A DNA stretch of 64,000 nucleotides from the NCBI GenBank assembly GCA_036850905.1, contig CM072090.1:40127455-40191454 (forward strand), given 5' to 3'. Source of the stretch: Luffa acutangula. Taxonomy: Eukaryota; Streptophyta; Magnoliopsida; Cucurbitales; Cucurbitaceae. Shown here in pieces: positions 33,254 through 46,151 of this stretch; the stretch's first letter is position 1; each line of letters opens with the position of its first letter. Made by a program: the position numbers and the translations under genes. The notes under the pieces were generated by a model that saw only the letters and a program-made list of their open reading frames with translations, made no database searches and was not told the DNA's origin.

Positions 33254-34672
33254 CATAAGGGTAGGTGAAGATGAATTGAAATCGATAATACAGTTTAACC
33301 TCTCGTAGCTGGACGACCCTCTGTAAGACTTGCAAGGTTTTTCATCTTTCCTACTTATCTTTGTAAGATACCTTTATCACAAGGAAGAATCATTTAGACA
33401 ACTGCTTTTGAGTTTTGATCATTGTATTATGCAATGCGGCCACATTTTCTAGATATGCAGAGAGTTATTGTTTTGAGCCTCTGACCACAAACCTTGAGAG
33501 ATTGGATTTTTATTAGGGATCTCTCAGTTGCTATTAACTTTGTTCAATAATGCAATTGATTTTCCCTATGCCCTAACTATGGGATCTTGAACTGAAACTT
33601 CAGAGTTTCGTTGCAACCGATTACATTAACAATTTTCAGGCATTCTTTATCCTTTAAAGCTGGTTAGAATAGAATGATCTTAGTTACTAGCTTAAGGTGT
33701 TAGCTGTGCCAAAGATATGATGGATATATTCTTCGATGGTTTTGTTCTAATGTCGCCATTATCTGTTTCACGACCTTACTTGGATTTGAATTCAGATAGT
33801 CTAAGTTGAAGAAAGACTTCGATCCATCCCCATTAAAAACAGTGTTATGGGTTTTGGTTAATGTCTGATAGGTGTGATACTGCATGTTTATACTCATATT
33901 TTAAAAGGTAAAGTGAGTTTGCATGATGAATTGTGAGATGGAAGTAGTTGAATGATGGAATTGGCTAACAGAGCAGGAAGTATTTGCGAGATATACTTTT
34001 ATTTTTCCTCTGTAATATTTGTTGTTATTTTTAGTTTTCTCTTTAGTTTCGCTTTCTATTCACTCCTTTAGGAGTTTGTATCTTGAGCAATAGTCTCTTT
34101 TCGTATCTCTTTAAAAAAAAGATAGCCTATGGGAGAGAGGGGTTGTACAATGGATTATGAGATGGAAAGTAGTTGCAAGATGTAAGGGTGCAAGTCAAAA
34201 AATGTTTAAAAAGAGAAGTCGAGTGAGGAGGTCTGAAAAAGTATTAGGTTTAATGCTTATTTGTGGGCGTTGGTCTTGGTCACTAGGTCGTTTTTTATTT
34301 ATGGTCTTGGTCTTGTTGTTTTGGATTGTAGTCCATTCTTTAGTTAGTTATGGACTCTAGTTTCTCTTGGGTTTGTTTTCTACATGCAGTTTGGTTTCTT
34401 AAAAAGAAAAAAACCAATGAATTGAATTGAAACAGTTTAACCAATTAGTATCAATTGGTTCAATGTTAGAGGAATTTAATCCTGAAAATGTTTTGGCCAT
34501 TTTAGTGTTAAGTTCTCAAGTGGTGGTGGTCAATTTGTTCATATAAATTTTTTAAAAAGTAGGTTTGATGAGTTTATTATGTATCTATGTGAACACCATA
34601 CCAAGATGATGTTCACCATGGATGATCTGTAAACTGAGATGGAGAAAAACAAACAAATTATTTAGGACTCGT
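33254..34672. other. 3' UTR and intergenic
   Basis: The first few hundred bases are probably 3' UTR of the NFD6/NOXY2-like gene. Beyond that I see no conserved frame. 33915-34000 and 34150-34200 share a GATGGAAAGTAGTTG-like phrase, possibly a decayed duplication. Confidence 0.45.
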
Positions 34673-34889
34673 TCGATAACGTTTTCGTTTCTCATTTTTT
34701 AAGAAATAGACGTGTTTGATAACTCATCCCTGTTTGTTGTTTCTAAATTTCTAGAAACGTTTTTAGAAAAGAGGCAAAATTTGAGAAACTACAAAAAATT
34801 GTTTCTCAAATTTTGTTTCGGTTTTTTTTTTCTATGTTTCATGAATGTATCCATCTCTCTCATTCCTACACTAATCTCTTCCCTTCCGA

Positions 34890-35690
34890 CCAGCCCCATC
34901 GTCGACCTCTGACTACTAATTGTCGCTGACCTCCGCCAACCGACCGTCATTGTTGACCTCCGACTATCGGTCGTCGTTGACCTCCATCAACCGGCTTCCA
35001 TTGATCGACTATCATCGTTGACCTCTAACTATCGGTTGCCGCTGACCTTCGTTGACCGGCCGCCACCGTTGACCTTCGCCTACCAGTCACAGTCGACCTC
35101 CAACTATTGGCCGCCACCAACCTCCGCCGATCGACTGCTACTGTTGACCTACGACTACCGGTCGTTGGCGACCTCTGTCGATCGACTTCTGCTGATTGAC
35201 CTCTGACTATCGGTCTTTGCCTCCGCCGTCAATTGTCACTATCGACCTCCGACCATCGGCCTCCATCCACAAGCTGTCACTCTCGACCTCCAACTACTGA
35301 TCGCCACCGACCTCCGATATTTGTCTCTGTCGACCTCTGACTACTGACCTTTGTCGACCAGCTGCCATCGTCGTCCTCTCGACTAATGGTCCCTATCGTC
35401 CTTTGCTGATCGACCTTCGTTGATCGATTACTACTGTCGACCTTCGACTACTGACCGTCGTTAATCTCTTCCGATCGATCGTCACTATCGACCTTCGACT
35501 ATCAGCCACTGTTGACCTTTGTTTATCGACCGCCACCGTAAACCTCCGACAACCAAACACCACCATTGACCTCTGACTATCGACCACCGCTGACCTCCGT
35601 CGATCGAACGCCACCGTCGACTTCGACTACTGGTCGTCGTTGACCTTAGCCGACCAGTTGCCACCGACGACCTTTGACTATAATTTTAAT
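34890..35690. repeat. Degenerate GC-rich minisatellite, about 51-bp unit
   Basis: About 15 diverged units of roughly 50-51 bp built from half-units like GTTGACCTCCGACTATCGG and TCGTCGTTGACCTCCGTCGA. Units are too diverged to give a clean count. Long frames here come from the 3n period. Confidence 0.8.
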
Positions 35691-35717
35691 GTCCTTTGAC
35701 TATAATTTTAATGTATG

Positions 35718-35755
<38 letters not shown>
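35718..35755. repeat. (TA)n microsatellite
   Basis: About 19 TA units. Confidence 0.95.
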
Positions 35756-35763
<8 letters not shown>

Positions 35764-35991
35764 TCAAATTTTATTTCAATTAAAAATCAAGAAACAAGAA
35801 ATAGTTATACAGTTATCAAACACATCTAGTTCTGTTTCTTTGTTTTTTTTAGATAAACAAGAAACAGAAATAGTTATCAAATATGATTTTGTTTTTAGTT
35901 TCTTGTTAGTTCTTAAAAAACAACAAATATATCGCTAATTGATCCTACAAATTATTCCACAATTTTAGTTATTCACATATATAATGAAACT

Positions 35992-36195
35992 GTTGTATCA
36001 TTTATAATGAGGATTTTATCCGACACTCTCCACGATGGTATGATATTGTCCACTTTGGACATAGCCCTCATGGCTTTGCTTTTGGTTCACTCCAAAAGGT
36101 CTCATACCAATGGAGATAGTTGTCCTCCCTTATAAACCCATGGTCATCCCCTTATCTAGCCGATGTGGGACTTTGGTCGCACTCCCAACACTTTA
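35992..36195. repeat. Dispersed LTR-like plant repeat
   Basis: Contains TGGTATGATATTGTCCACTT, CATGGCTTTGCTTTTGGTT, CTCATACCAATGGAGATAGT and GCCGATGTGGGACTTTGG, phrases I recognise from a common eudicot TRIM/LTR-like repeat. Starts TGTTG and ends CAACA, but I found no target duplication. A run of ATTCTGAGTTGTTG-like repeats follows at 36205-36330. Confidence 0.45.
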
Positions 36196-36464
36196 TTCAT
36201 TCTAATTCTTTGTTCCTGATTCTGAGTTGTTGTAATTCTTATTCTGAGTTGCTAATTCTAAGTTGTTGTGGAGATTTGATTTTGAGTTGTGTGTTGATTC
36301 TGAGTTGTTGTATATTGATTCTGAGATTCTATTGATTCAAAGTTTGTGCAGAGGAAAAAATAATCAGGTTCATGGTCTATATAGTTGCTTGTTAGTTGCT
36401 TTTATCATTTCAAGTGTGGAGGAAAATTGGTGTACAAGAAAAAATAGTTGGTTTTGATTCTATT

Positions 36465-36714
36465 AGGAATAGATTCTATCAATCATGTTAGGGAGAAACT
36501 AGATGTGGAGAAATATATAGTGGCTTGTATCATTACATAGGAAAAATGTTGTTTTGCTTCTATCAGTTATATAATCCTGTCATTGATAGATTCTATCCGT
36601 TATAGAATTCTATAACTCTATAACTGATAGATTCTATCATATTTTATTTTGTTCTATTACGGATAGATTCAACTCACTCATTTACCTTATATTCTAATCA
36701 TCTTTTAATAATAA
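36465..36714. repeat. TATC palindrome array left of the Helitron
   Basis: Variants of ATAGATTCTATCA and CTATCCGTTATAGAATTCTAT. Similar sequence continues right of the Helitron (40545-40575, ACTGATAGAAACCTATC), so the Helitron seems to have inserted into one larger TATC-rich element. Confidence 0.65.
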
Positions 36715-36726
36715 CTAGGTTTTTAC

Positions 36727-36743
36727 CACGTGCGTTGCACGTG
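36727..36743 (-). other. Helitron 3' hairpin
   Basis: Perfect 7-bp stem with 3-base loop, 8 bases from the CTAG end. Confidence 0.85.
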
Positions 36744-39701
36744 TAATAATTTTAGTAAAATATATTTGAAGTAAAATGAGTTTAAAAAACTAATTAAGAT
36801 TAATTATGTACATTTTTATATAAAATTTCTTTTTTATACTTCCACGACGATTTTTTTTGGCAACTTTCTATGATGATTTTTGTTTTTTAATCTAACTAAA
36901 AATTATGAAATTTATTGTTAGACCTAAAAATCAATTGGGGATGATGCACAAATTATTTTTGAAGGGAATTTAGAATCAAATTCTAATTTGATATTATCTG
37001 AAATCAAATTACATATTCAAGCATTCCTATAATTGAAAGAGCAGTTTTCATTTCCATGAAAAGACATTGTTATTAGATTCCAAATAGTGGTTGCAAAATA
37101 AGACGTGGCTAAGATGAAACACAAACCTCTTACCTAGAAGATGTCGTTTCAAAAGTCAATAGCATCTCATACACGTATAAGACAATCTTTTTAGGCAAAA
37201 GGTTACCATATTTATAGTTGTTAGTTTAGGTCGCATTTAAAACGTAATAAGATTATCTCATTATCGTTGTTTTATAGTGATAATTATAATAAAATTTTAA
37301 TTGAACTTTATCTTAAAATTTTGATTTTCTAATTACAAAAAAAAAAAAATTAAAAATGTAATTTAAAAACAATGGTGAAGAATTCAAAACCAAGAGAATT
37401 CTTCTTAGTACACAAAAAATTATGATTACTTCACAACACATGAAGTTTTGTTTTTATATTAATAAATTTAAATCAATGGCTATTAAAAAATATTATATAA
37501 AAAATTTGTAACTTGTTAATTATCATATGATATTTGAGAATCACCGACTAATTAAATTGACAAAATCCAAATTCAAATTCAAATTGTGACCAATATATTC
37601 AATCTAAAATAGTGGTAAATAGGAAAAATAAAATTAAATTAAAGGCAAAAACATTAGAATAACAAATATCTATAAATATTTTCTTTAAAAAATATTTGAA
37701 AATCACGTAGGAATATTTTGAAGAGAGTTTTAATACAAGTTGATATTGATATCATGGTCTAGTAGTGATAATTTTAATAGAATTTTAAATCAAAATTGAT
37801 CTTTTTTTTTTAAACAAAAAGATAATAGATTTTCTAATTACTAAGTTATTTTTAATTAAATTAAAAATAACTGTGAAGAATAATCTTAATTAATTCCGAA
37901 GTTTTATTTTTATATTAATAAAATTAAATAAATGACTATTAAAAATATTATATAAAAAAACTGGGTTAAACGTAATATAATATTTGAGAACAAAAAATAT
38001 GATAAAAAATAACAACAATAGAACAACAAATATCTTTAAATATTATAGAATCATAGTGTAGTGATCATTTTAATAAAATTTGATTTGAAATTGAACTTTT
38101 TTAAAAATATATATAAAAAATGATTTTCTAAATTACTAATTTTTTTTTTTTTTTTAAAAATGTAATTTAAAAACGAACTAATGAAAGAGAGACATAGTTT
38201 TAGATGTAAAAACCAATTGCAGAAGATGAACAATTTATTAGTTTAGGTATTAAGATATAAATTAACATCGAATATTTTATTAAAAAAAATAACATCAAAT
38301 ATCTTCTAAAAAAATTAACATCGAATATCTTCTAAAAAAAATTAACATCGAATAGTTTTTTCTTTTTTTTGAAAAAGACACCGAATAGTTTTTTCTTTCC
38401 CATGATTTTCACTACCATTCAAGTATGCTCATAAAAACCATCATGAGAATCTTCAATGAAATTATCTTTTCTAAAAAAAAATTTGAATGAAATTATCATA
38501 TTTGATTTTAATTGACAAAATCAAAAAACAAACCAAATCTTTTTTTTTTTTTAATAAATACAAACTAAATCTATGGTTTATAAAAAAAAAAAACTAATAA
38601 ATAATGGTGGCCTCTTGTTTTTATTTTTTATTGGTGATGAAATTTAGTTAAAATCCTATACCGAAGCACAATTAACGAATCCATCAAAGTGGGTCACAGT
38701 CAAATTATGAAAGTATTGAGAATGAATAAAAGCCAATTAAGCACGAAAAAAAGATGAAATCCTATATTTTCTAGAGGAAGAATCTCAAGAAACAAACAAA
38801 GTACGAAAAAGTAAAGTAATAGAATAATCTCAATGCGAAAACATATATAATCAATTCAGGGAGCAGACGACTACTTAAATTGTTTTCCATATAAAATCAA
38901 TTTAGAGAATAGACGACTGTCAATTATAACAAAAACTAAATTTTTTTTTTAAAAAAATACCTGACATACAAATGAACAATTGGAAAAGATAACTAATTTT
39001 AGACCTGAAAAAGAAATTTGGATGGAAAAAATAAATTAAAGTCAGTCTATAACATATAAAATTTTAGAATGGTATTTTTCGAATTAAATTATTATAATTA
39101 TAATTATAATGGAAGAAAGGTACCTTGGAACCAAAATGGAGGGGATGAATAGTTTTTTTATGTGAAAACCAATGGGAAAGGTGAACAATTTATAGACGGA
39201 ATTGAGATTTAAATTCAAATTTGATTAGATTTTGGATCAAATCTACCTATCATAGGATAAAATATATAGAGATAATATTATTGTAGGTTATTAAATTTCA
39301 TATTTCATTAGATAAAAAAAAATAGATTTTGATGTTTCAAAAAATATATATATTAGATTTTCAAATTACGAAACTTTCCTTTTTTCTTTAAATATTTTAA
39401 TTTCTTAATTAATTAAAACATATAGATTTTTTTTTTCTCTTTTCTTTTCTTTTTTCTTTTTAATAAAACAAACATCATACAAAATTTCATTTTTTTTAAT
39501 CTTTTTTTTAATAAACTAATTAGAGTTTTGATTTTTTTTTTATCTTTTACTTTTTAATTAAAACAATTAAGAATTTTGATTTCGGAAATTGAAAACTAAT
39601 TAGATTTTTTTATTTTATTTTTTATCTTTTATATTTTTCAATTAAAACAATTAAGAAATTTAATTTTGATGAGATAAAAAAAATATTAGATTTTGATGTT
39701 T

Positions 39702-39705
<4 letters not shown>

Positions 39706-39768
<63 letters not shown>
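39706..39768. repeat. (AT)n microsatellite
   Basis: About 31 AT units inside the Helitron. Confidence 0.95.
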
Positions 39769-39772
<4 letters not shown>

Positions 39773-40802
39773 TTTTGAAATTACGAAATTTTCCATTTTT
39801 TAATATTTTCTTTGCTTAATTAATTAAAACAAATAGGAAATTTGATTTTTTTTTTCTCTTTTCTTTTTTTTCAATAAAACAAACATAATAATAAATTTGA
39901 TTTTTCTATCTTTTCTGTTTTTAATAAAAACGAACAGAATAAATTAATTAGAGTTTTGATTTTTTTTTATCTTTATTTTTTCATTAAAACAATTACAAAT
40001 TTTGATTTTGGAAATTGAAAACTAATTAGATTTTTTTTATCTTTTATTTTTTTTAATTAAAATAATTTCTTTTTTTATGTCATTTGATTAGATTTTGGAT
40101 AGAGTGTATATTGTTTTTTTTTTTATCTTTTACTTATTAATTATAATAATTAGATTTAACTAAAATAATTATCTTTAAGATTTGTTTTTTTTTTTTAATT
40201 TTAATTTTTTTTTATTCTTAGGTAATGAGATTTTTCTTCTTCATCTTCCTTTTTTTTTTTTTTTACTTTTTAATTAAAATAATTATATTTAATTAAAATA
40301 ATTACTTTTTTTTAAAACTATTTTGATGCAAACGTGAAAGCATGCCTTTTAATATATTATATTTTGAATTTTAATATATTATATTTTGATTTTTATCAAA
40401 TTACGAAATTTGATTCTGAAATTTGAAAACTAATTATGTAATTATCTTAAATTTATAGGGGTATTTTAGTCTAAAAATGTTTTTCACGGATCCTTGCTTT
40501 TTAATATATTATAGATTAATTAAATTTTAGATATTAAAATTACAGATTTACTGATAGAAACCTATCAATACATTTCTGTAAAAATATTCTCAAGCAAACA
40601 GAGATAGAAGTAATTAAAATAGTAGAAAAACAAGCAAAAGGAAAAAAAAAATGAAAGAATTAACAGTGATGTTTAACTCAAATCAAATGTATAACAAGAG
40701 TAAGTCAATTTAAAAAATTACATCATTGTATGACTGGTGAAAATTTACATATCCTACAATTGTGACCAACACGACGACAACGACTACATTTCGTATGATT
40801 TC

Positions 40803-41745
40803 TTACTTTACCAATTGATAACATCCTCTGTTTTCAAGGTGACGTTTAACAACTGAAGGCAACGCATTCATGTCGACATCTATAAAGCTCAATTCAGAAT
40901 GATTACCGGCTGAATGAACAAAATCTCTATAAGTTGATGAAAATGTTCTTGAAAAGTAATAATCTGAGACAAAAGAATAAGTATTCAAATTTTGCCCACG
41001 AAAAACAGTGAGTGCATGAGCACATGAGATTTCATCAAGATCCCAAACACGACAACTGTATCACAATAGGTCTATCATTGTTTTATCAGTGATAGAAAGA
41101 TAGATTTCTATCACTGATAGAATCAATAGAAGATTTCTATCTTTGATAGTTCTATCAGTGATAGAAAGATAAAATTCTATCACTGATAGAAACTCATCGG
41201 TGATAGACTTCTATGATAGAAAGTCATAGACATACAAGTCTTACCACAAAACTGCTTGATTTATCATGTTCTTTTTGTAACTCACTCTCTGCCCAAGTGG
41301 TTAAAGTAGACTTCATATGAGATGCTACATTACCTCGCTCATAAAATCACCTGAATTCATCAACTTTGGAATCAAGCCATAAGATACTTTATAATGCGTT
41401 CTTTTGTTGTCCAAGCTTTGTAATAACTAAAATTTAACACCAAGTTTTGCACGCATCTTATGCACAATATCTTTTGGAGTCGATTGATCCAAACAACTAA
41501 ATCTAAATTCCTCTTTCAAACAATCACTAATCAAAGATGAAGAAGTTTGTCTATGACAAGTTATATTATTCATAGAATAATCATATGATTAGATACGTAC
41601 TTCCTTAGCATCCACAATTCACTCCTTTAATAACGAGATGCCCTAACATACCATTGACAACCATCTTAAACACATTGACACTCAATTGATTTTGAATTTG
41701 TTCTTAAAGTCTTAAATTCAAAATTTTTCTTCATAGCTATATAAA
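40803..41745 (-). pseudogene. Decayed MuDR-type (MULE) transposase
   Basis: Minus-strand fragments in order: FKTLRTNSKSIECQC then DGCQWYVRAS (about 41745-41640, MuDR N-terminal domain). Next come TPKDIVHKMRAKLGVKF and a frameshifted KAWTTKERIIKYLMA-like stretch (about 41490-41370). Last is CRVWDLDEISCAHALTVFRG with LNTYSFVSDYYFSRTFSSTY (41055-40925), a SWIM zinc finger with CxC-type and CAHA ligands. The frame closes at 40803. The catalytic DDE core is missing; a TGATAG array (41060-41245) stands in its place. Frameshifts and stops make it non-functional. Confidence 0.75.
41060..41245. repeat. TCTATCACTGATAGAA array within the MULE remnant
   Basis: About eight copies of the palindrome core CTATCA-N-TGATAG, as in MULEs 1 and 2, lying between the N-terminal and SWIM fragments. 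Confidence 0.9.
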
Positions 41746-42480
41746 GTAAAAACACTTTGACAAAACTTCCTTACTTCCAAACGCATCCTTCTCCTTTAAA
41801 TCACCATCAAAATCCACACCAGTATTAACTTGAAAATCAACATCAGTGGTAGAACAAAATGAAGAAGAATCAACGGATAGTCATTTCTCGTTTCCAACAA
41901 TAGCACTAGAAGACCCTTTCAAAAACATACCAAATCGGGAGAAGAACAAACGAAAGAAAACAATGAAAAAAAAGAGGAAAAAAAGAGCACACCAAAGACA
42001 AAGAAGCTGATCGAAGAATAGAAGAAGAAGAACCTGGAAAAGCAATCGAGAAAAAAGAAGAAAACGATCAAAGATGATGATGATCAAAGCTGAAAAATGA
42101 TCCACGAGAAGAAGAAACCATATCGAAAAAAAGAGCAAAGGAAAAAAGGAGAACAAAAGAAGACAAACCTGAAATTTCCTAGGTTCGGGTCGAAGAAGAG
42201 CTGAGATGATCGAAATCCACGAGAAGAGGCTAAGACAATCCACGAGAAGAAGAAACCAAATCAAGAGAAGAAGAAGAAGAAGCTGATGATGATCGACAAG
42301 AAGAAGAGGAAGACCAAATCAGAAAACGAAGAAGAAACCGATTGAAAAAGAAAAAGGAAAAATCAAAACAAGCAAAACGAAGAAGGACGCACACCAAAAT
42401 CAGGGACAAAATGGAAATTTTAAAAACTTTGCTATATTTGTAATTAACCATTAAAGTTTTGCCACCCATTACCATTATCC
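41746..42480. other. Terminal part of the transposase-bearing MULE
   Basis: GAAGA-rich sequence ending in TTTGCTATATTTGTAATTAA and GCCACCCATTACCATTATCC (to 42480). Reversed, this matches the GGATAATTGTAATGGGTGG terminus of MULE 1. Its partner end and target duplication were not found, so the element is truncated or rearranged. Long minus-strand frames here are low-complexity Leu/Phe/Ser and not called. Confidence 0.6.
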
Positions 42481-42702
42481 TACTATATATGTAGGAAGTT
42501 GAAGCTCAGGTCATGTTTAACCAAAGACCATGACAAGAAATTTGGACTTTTTGTAAGTATGTTTATTGAAATTATCAACAAAAGTATTGTATTTGTTAAA
42601 AAAAACATGTATCTAAGTTTTTTTGATTTAATCCTTAGCATTTCCCATTTTACTTTTACAAAGTATTATTCCATTTGAGTGTGCTTCCTTCTAAATCGTT
42701 TG

Positions 42703-43277
42703 ATAATCAATTTAATAACCATTTGATTTTTAATTTTTTGTTTTTAAAAATTAAGCTTATAAATTACTTCTATCTACAAATTCTTTTGATTTATTATCTA
42801 CTTTCTTCTGGTTCAGTTTGATAACTATTTGATTTTTTATTTTTTGTTTTAAAAATTAAGCTTAAAAACATTGTATCCATCAATAAGTTTCTTTGCTTTT
42901 ATTATATACCTTTTCCTCATATTTTCAAAAACAAGTCAAATTTTAAAAACTAAAAAAAAATAGTTTTTAAAAACTTGTTTTTATTTTTGGAATTTGACTA
43001 GGAATTCAAATGTGTCATTTACAAAGATAAAAACCATGGTAAGAAAATTAAGAAAAAACAAACTTAATTTTAAAAATTAAAAAAAAAAAAATCAAATAGT
43101 TATCAAATGAGACCTAAAAAATATAATTTTAATAAAGTTTTTTATTTTTGAAATTTGACTAAGAATTCAAATGTGTTTTTAACAAAGATGAAAACCATGG
43201 TAAGAAAATTGAGAGAATAAACTTAATTTTCAAAAACTAAAAACAAAAAACCAAATGGTCATCAAACATCGTCTTAG
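42703..43277. mobile_element. Nested GTTTGATAAC-type MITEs
   Basis: An inner copy (about 42812-43113) has ends CAGTTTGATAACTATTTGA and TCAAATAGTTATCAAATGAG. The outer copy's ends are about 42703 (ATAACCATTTGATTTTTAAT) and about 43277 (AAACCAAATGGTCATCAAAC). Located downstream of the BTB gene. Confidence 0.65.
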
Positions 43278-43832
43278 TTTCTCGTTCTCCTGCATCCAAC
43301 GATATAAAACCGTCAACTATATCAACCTCCTTTAATTTTTCTCATATTACAAACATCTTAGAAGCTTTATGCTTTCTTTTAAAGCCAAAGACTTCTCACA
43401 AGTCATATTCCTCCATAATAGAATGACACAGTAACAAACGAGTAGCGGCCAGAGGCAGCAACAAACAACCTTGGAGCAGTGCCTGGAAGTAAAAATGAAC
43501 ATTTCTACCGCAACAACTCTGTTCTGAAATTATTGCCCAAAACGATTTGTACATGCTCAAAAGAAAACAAATAAAGAGGGTGAAAAAGATGAGTTGCCAA
43601 AAGATCTAGATAATTATCAGCTTCGTATCTAATTATATCACAAACTGCAGCTAAAGAAAGGTCGTGCTTATGAGAAATGGTACACCAAGAGCATCCGTGG
43701 ACCATTTCTGTTGCAGAAGGAAACCTTTCTGGGTTTATATACAAACTTTTAAGTTTCCACTTCCTATATACACAATACTGAAGAGATAGGAAATCACAAC
43801 TCACAGTACAAAGTTGGCGTTTTCCTTTCTCA

Positions 43833-46151
43833 TCAAAGCTTCTCTGGCTGTGGAGGATGTGTTGCCCGTCGGAACCAGGTGTTAAACGCTTTGAACAGGT
43901 GAGGGCAATCATCTACGTTTCTGGTGAAGCTAAGACACTGCTGCAACAGCTCCTGTGCATCCGACAAGGGAAGCGTGGAAATGATTCTCAGGAATGTTTC
44001 CTCCAGCTCCATACACAGGTTCTTGTTGCTGGAAAGCAAGGGTGAATGGTCTTTGCTGACAAGCAAAACCGGAAGCCAATGCTTTACGAGCTTCTTTCTA
44101 ACCTGAGAAGTTGGAACCCCGAGTGAAACCAAGTAAATTAAAGCAGTTGAATAAATCAAAAATGTTATAACAGAAGTTAAAGAACCCCACTTCGGGTTAA
44201 TAGAATCAATCTAAGATGGAACATCTTGGAAAACTAGCGGCAAACCAACCTCATTGGAATCAACAAGGGACAAAGTAAAAAAATCTTCATACCAACAAGG
44301 GAAAGGGATCATAAAAAGAGATTTGATTCATATATCTAGTCGTCCTTTTTTTCTTTCTTTTACTTCTTTTTTTTGGGAAAATGCAGTGATCTGGCCTTGA
44401 TAAATAATTTTTCTACAAGTTAAAGAACCCTTCTTCTAGTTGAACCACAGAGAATAGAATGAAGCTACTAACATTGCCAAAACCCAATCTATGTCCCTAG
44501 CATTTTTGCAAAAACTTACAAGAAAATATACTTTGACTAATTGTATGCCCTGATTTTGTTCTTTCATTTATCTTCATGAGAATTTGGTTTCTCATTAGAA
44601 AAACTGCAATAAAGGGCGTTTCTACTCGAAACTGCCTCTACACTAACTCATTGCTCTCAATCGTCCAATTAGACAAAATTTGCAAGTATGTCATTATGTT
44701 GTTAATGACTAACTTGCACTCAAAAAGTTAGCAAGGGAAAAAAATGGTGGGTCCAATTAGTTGAATAATTCAACAGTCAACAAGTTTCACACAACGAAAA
44801 TTTGATCTGACTACTTTAATTGCAATTCCAAAATATGAAAACAAAATCCTACCCAAGCTAGTACAGATAACTCACAATGCATTGGGACAGTCAGATTAAC
44901 ACACATTTATGCATAAAAACTCACCTGAAAACAAAAGCATTTTACTCGAGAGAAGTTGGAAAAATTGTGCAAAGTGATTGATACCTGTTTAGTGGCCAAA
45001 ATGCTACCAGCAGCAACCGCATTGGCAAGCTTGGAGGTACATCGCAGGAGAACTGAAGGAAACCCCGGCACAATGCCCCTCCACCCATCGTCTCGGAATG
45101 CTCGTTGTAAATCTGCAGTGAAAGAAGCTTGTTCACTCCATTCATCCACAGCAACATCAGCCACCCTCAATTCAATCATCCTCTCGACCAACCACGACAA
45201 ATGCTTAGCATTTGTCATCGCAGTGTGCAAATTGAGCCTTTGAATGGCCTCCGTCTCGTTATGGTCTCCTCTAAAATTCGGGCTTGAATATTCCTCCAAG
45301 GACTCCTTCACGACCTTCAGGCTCGTCTCGAATGCTCTCTTCAGCACTCTCTTGGCGGACTCTTTTGAGGAAAAATCCTTCAAAAGCTTCGCCACGAATG
45401 CCTTCACGAAAGCCATATTGGGATAATTATGAATCGCAGCCAAAATCAGTCCCTGCAACATTTCCTCGCAAGAATCATTCCGGCCCGGCGAAACCCTAGC
45501 AAGAAGCTCCCTTGATTCCTCCTCCTGCAGAAATGGAATCAAACTCATCACTCTCTTTTCCTCCTCATCGGTCCACGGCACGGCCTCAAGAAATCGAACG
45601 CAGGACTTCACACAATCCTCGAAAAGAAATTTAAGCGCAACAGGGAGGAGATCCAACGCAGCCTTCGCGCTAGCGATAGCCTCCGACATATCATCAACAT
45701 AAAGAAGCTCAAGAACAGCCAAATGGCTATCCATGGAGCCCTGCGCCGACGGGACACCGAAACTCAACTTCAAGGGACCGGAATCATCATCCTTCTGAGG
45801 CTGCCACCGATCGGACAACAGAGCGGAAAAGTACTTCGATCGGCGAAGAACGTGCGAATGAAGATAAATCTGGACATCGGAAGACACAAGGGACTCGGAA
45901 TCCGACGAATCAAAAGGAGTAACCTCCAAATACAGACGGAGGACAATATCGGCAGTGGAGGCGTCGTTGAAGGCGGCGATGGACGAGGACGATGAGATAC
46001 GGCGGAGAGTATGGGGCTTTATGGAGACTTCGGTTGAGGACTTATCTGGTAAAGAAGAGCAGTCGACAGCGACGGCGGCGACGGAGGAGTTGCGGCTGGT
46101 GGAGGCAGAGTGTTGAACGCGCTGCCTCTTCTTTGAAGCTCCGACGGTCAT
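43833..46151 (-). CDS. BTB/POZ domain protein (At1g63850-like)
   Basis: Two exons on the minus strand, 46151-44985 and 44102-43833, join at ATKQ/VRKKL with a GT-AG intron of 882 bp, giving 478 residues. A Ser-rich N-terminus (about 60 residues) is followed by the BTB fold, DIVLRLYLEVTPFDSSDSES then YLHSHVLRRSKYFSALLSDRW. After that comes an all-helical region with FLEAVPWTDEEEKRVMSLIP, YSSPNFRGDHNETEAIQRLN, LELEETFLRIISTLPLSDAQ-like and ELLQQCLSF segments. The domain order matches a plant BTB family represented by Arabidopsis At1g63850. BTB proteins often bridge CUL3 ubiquitin ligases to substrates; that is family knowledge and not shown here. No NPH3 motif was recognised. The LINE begins only 480 bp upstream of the start codon. 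Confidence 0.87.

Larger units (their letters stand above)
34709..35830. mobile_element. Inverted-repeat element carrying a minisatellite
   Basis: Left end GACGTGTTTGATAACTCATC and right end ATACAGTTATCAAACACATC are inverted, with related sequence (GAAACAAGAAATAGTTATC) continuing to about 35890. The ends resemble the MITE family at 10081. Between them lies the minisatellite. Probable short TIR element that picked up or grew a tandem array. Confidence 0.55.
36715..40515 (-). mobile_element. Non-autonomous Helitron, 3.8 kb
   Basis: On the minus strand the 5' end reads A|TCTATAATATATTAAAAAGC (40515 inward), the standard plant Helitron start. The 3' end is a GC-rich hairpin, CACGTGC-AAC-GCACGTG, then 8 bases, then CTAG|T (36715). 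The flanking host bases are A and T, as expected for insertion between A and T. The inside is very AT-rich with no Rep/helicase, so it is non-autonomous. An (AT)n run of about 63 bp lies at 39706-39768. The Helitron could be composite, since TTAATATATTATA-like phrases recur near 40350. Confidence 0.82.

Noticed and set aside
35393..35614. Arg-rich repeat protein frame
   Set aside because: Arises from the roughly 51-bp minisatellite period.
41881..42475. Minus-strand frames rich in Leu, Phe and Ser
   Set aside because: Antisense reading of GAAGA-rich low-complexity MULE sequence.
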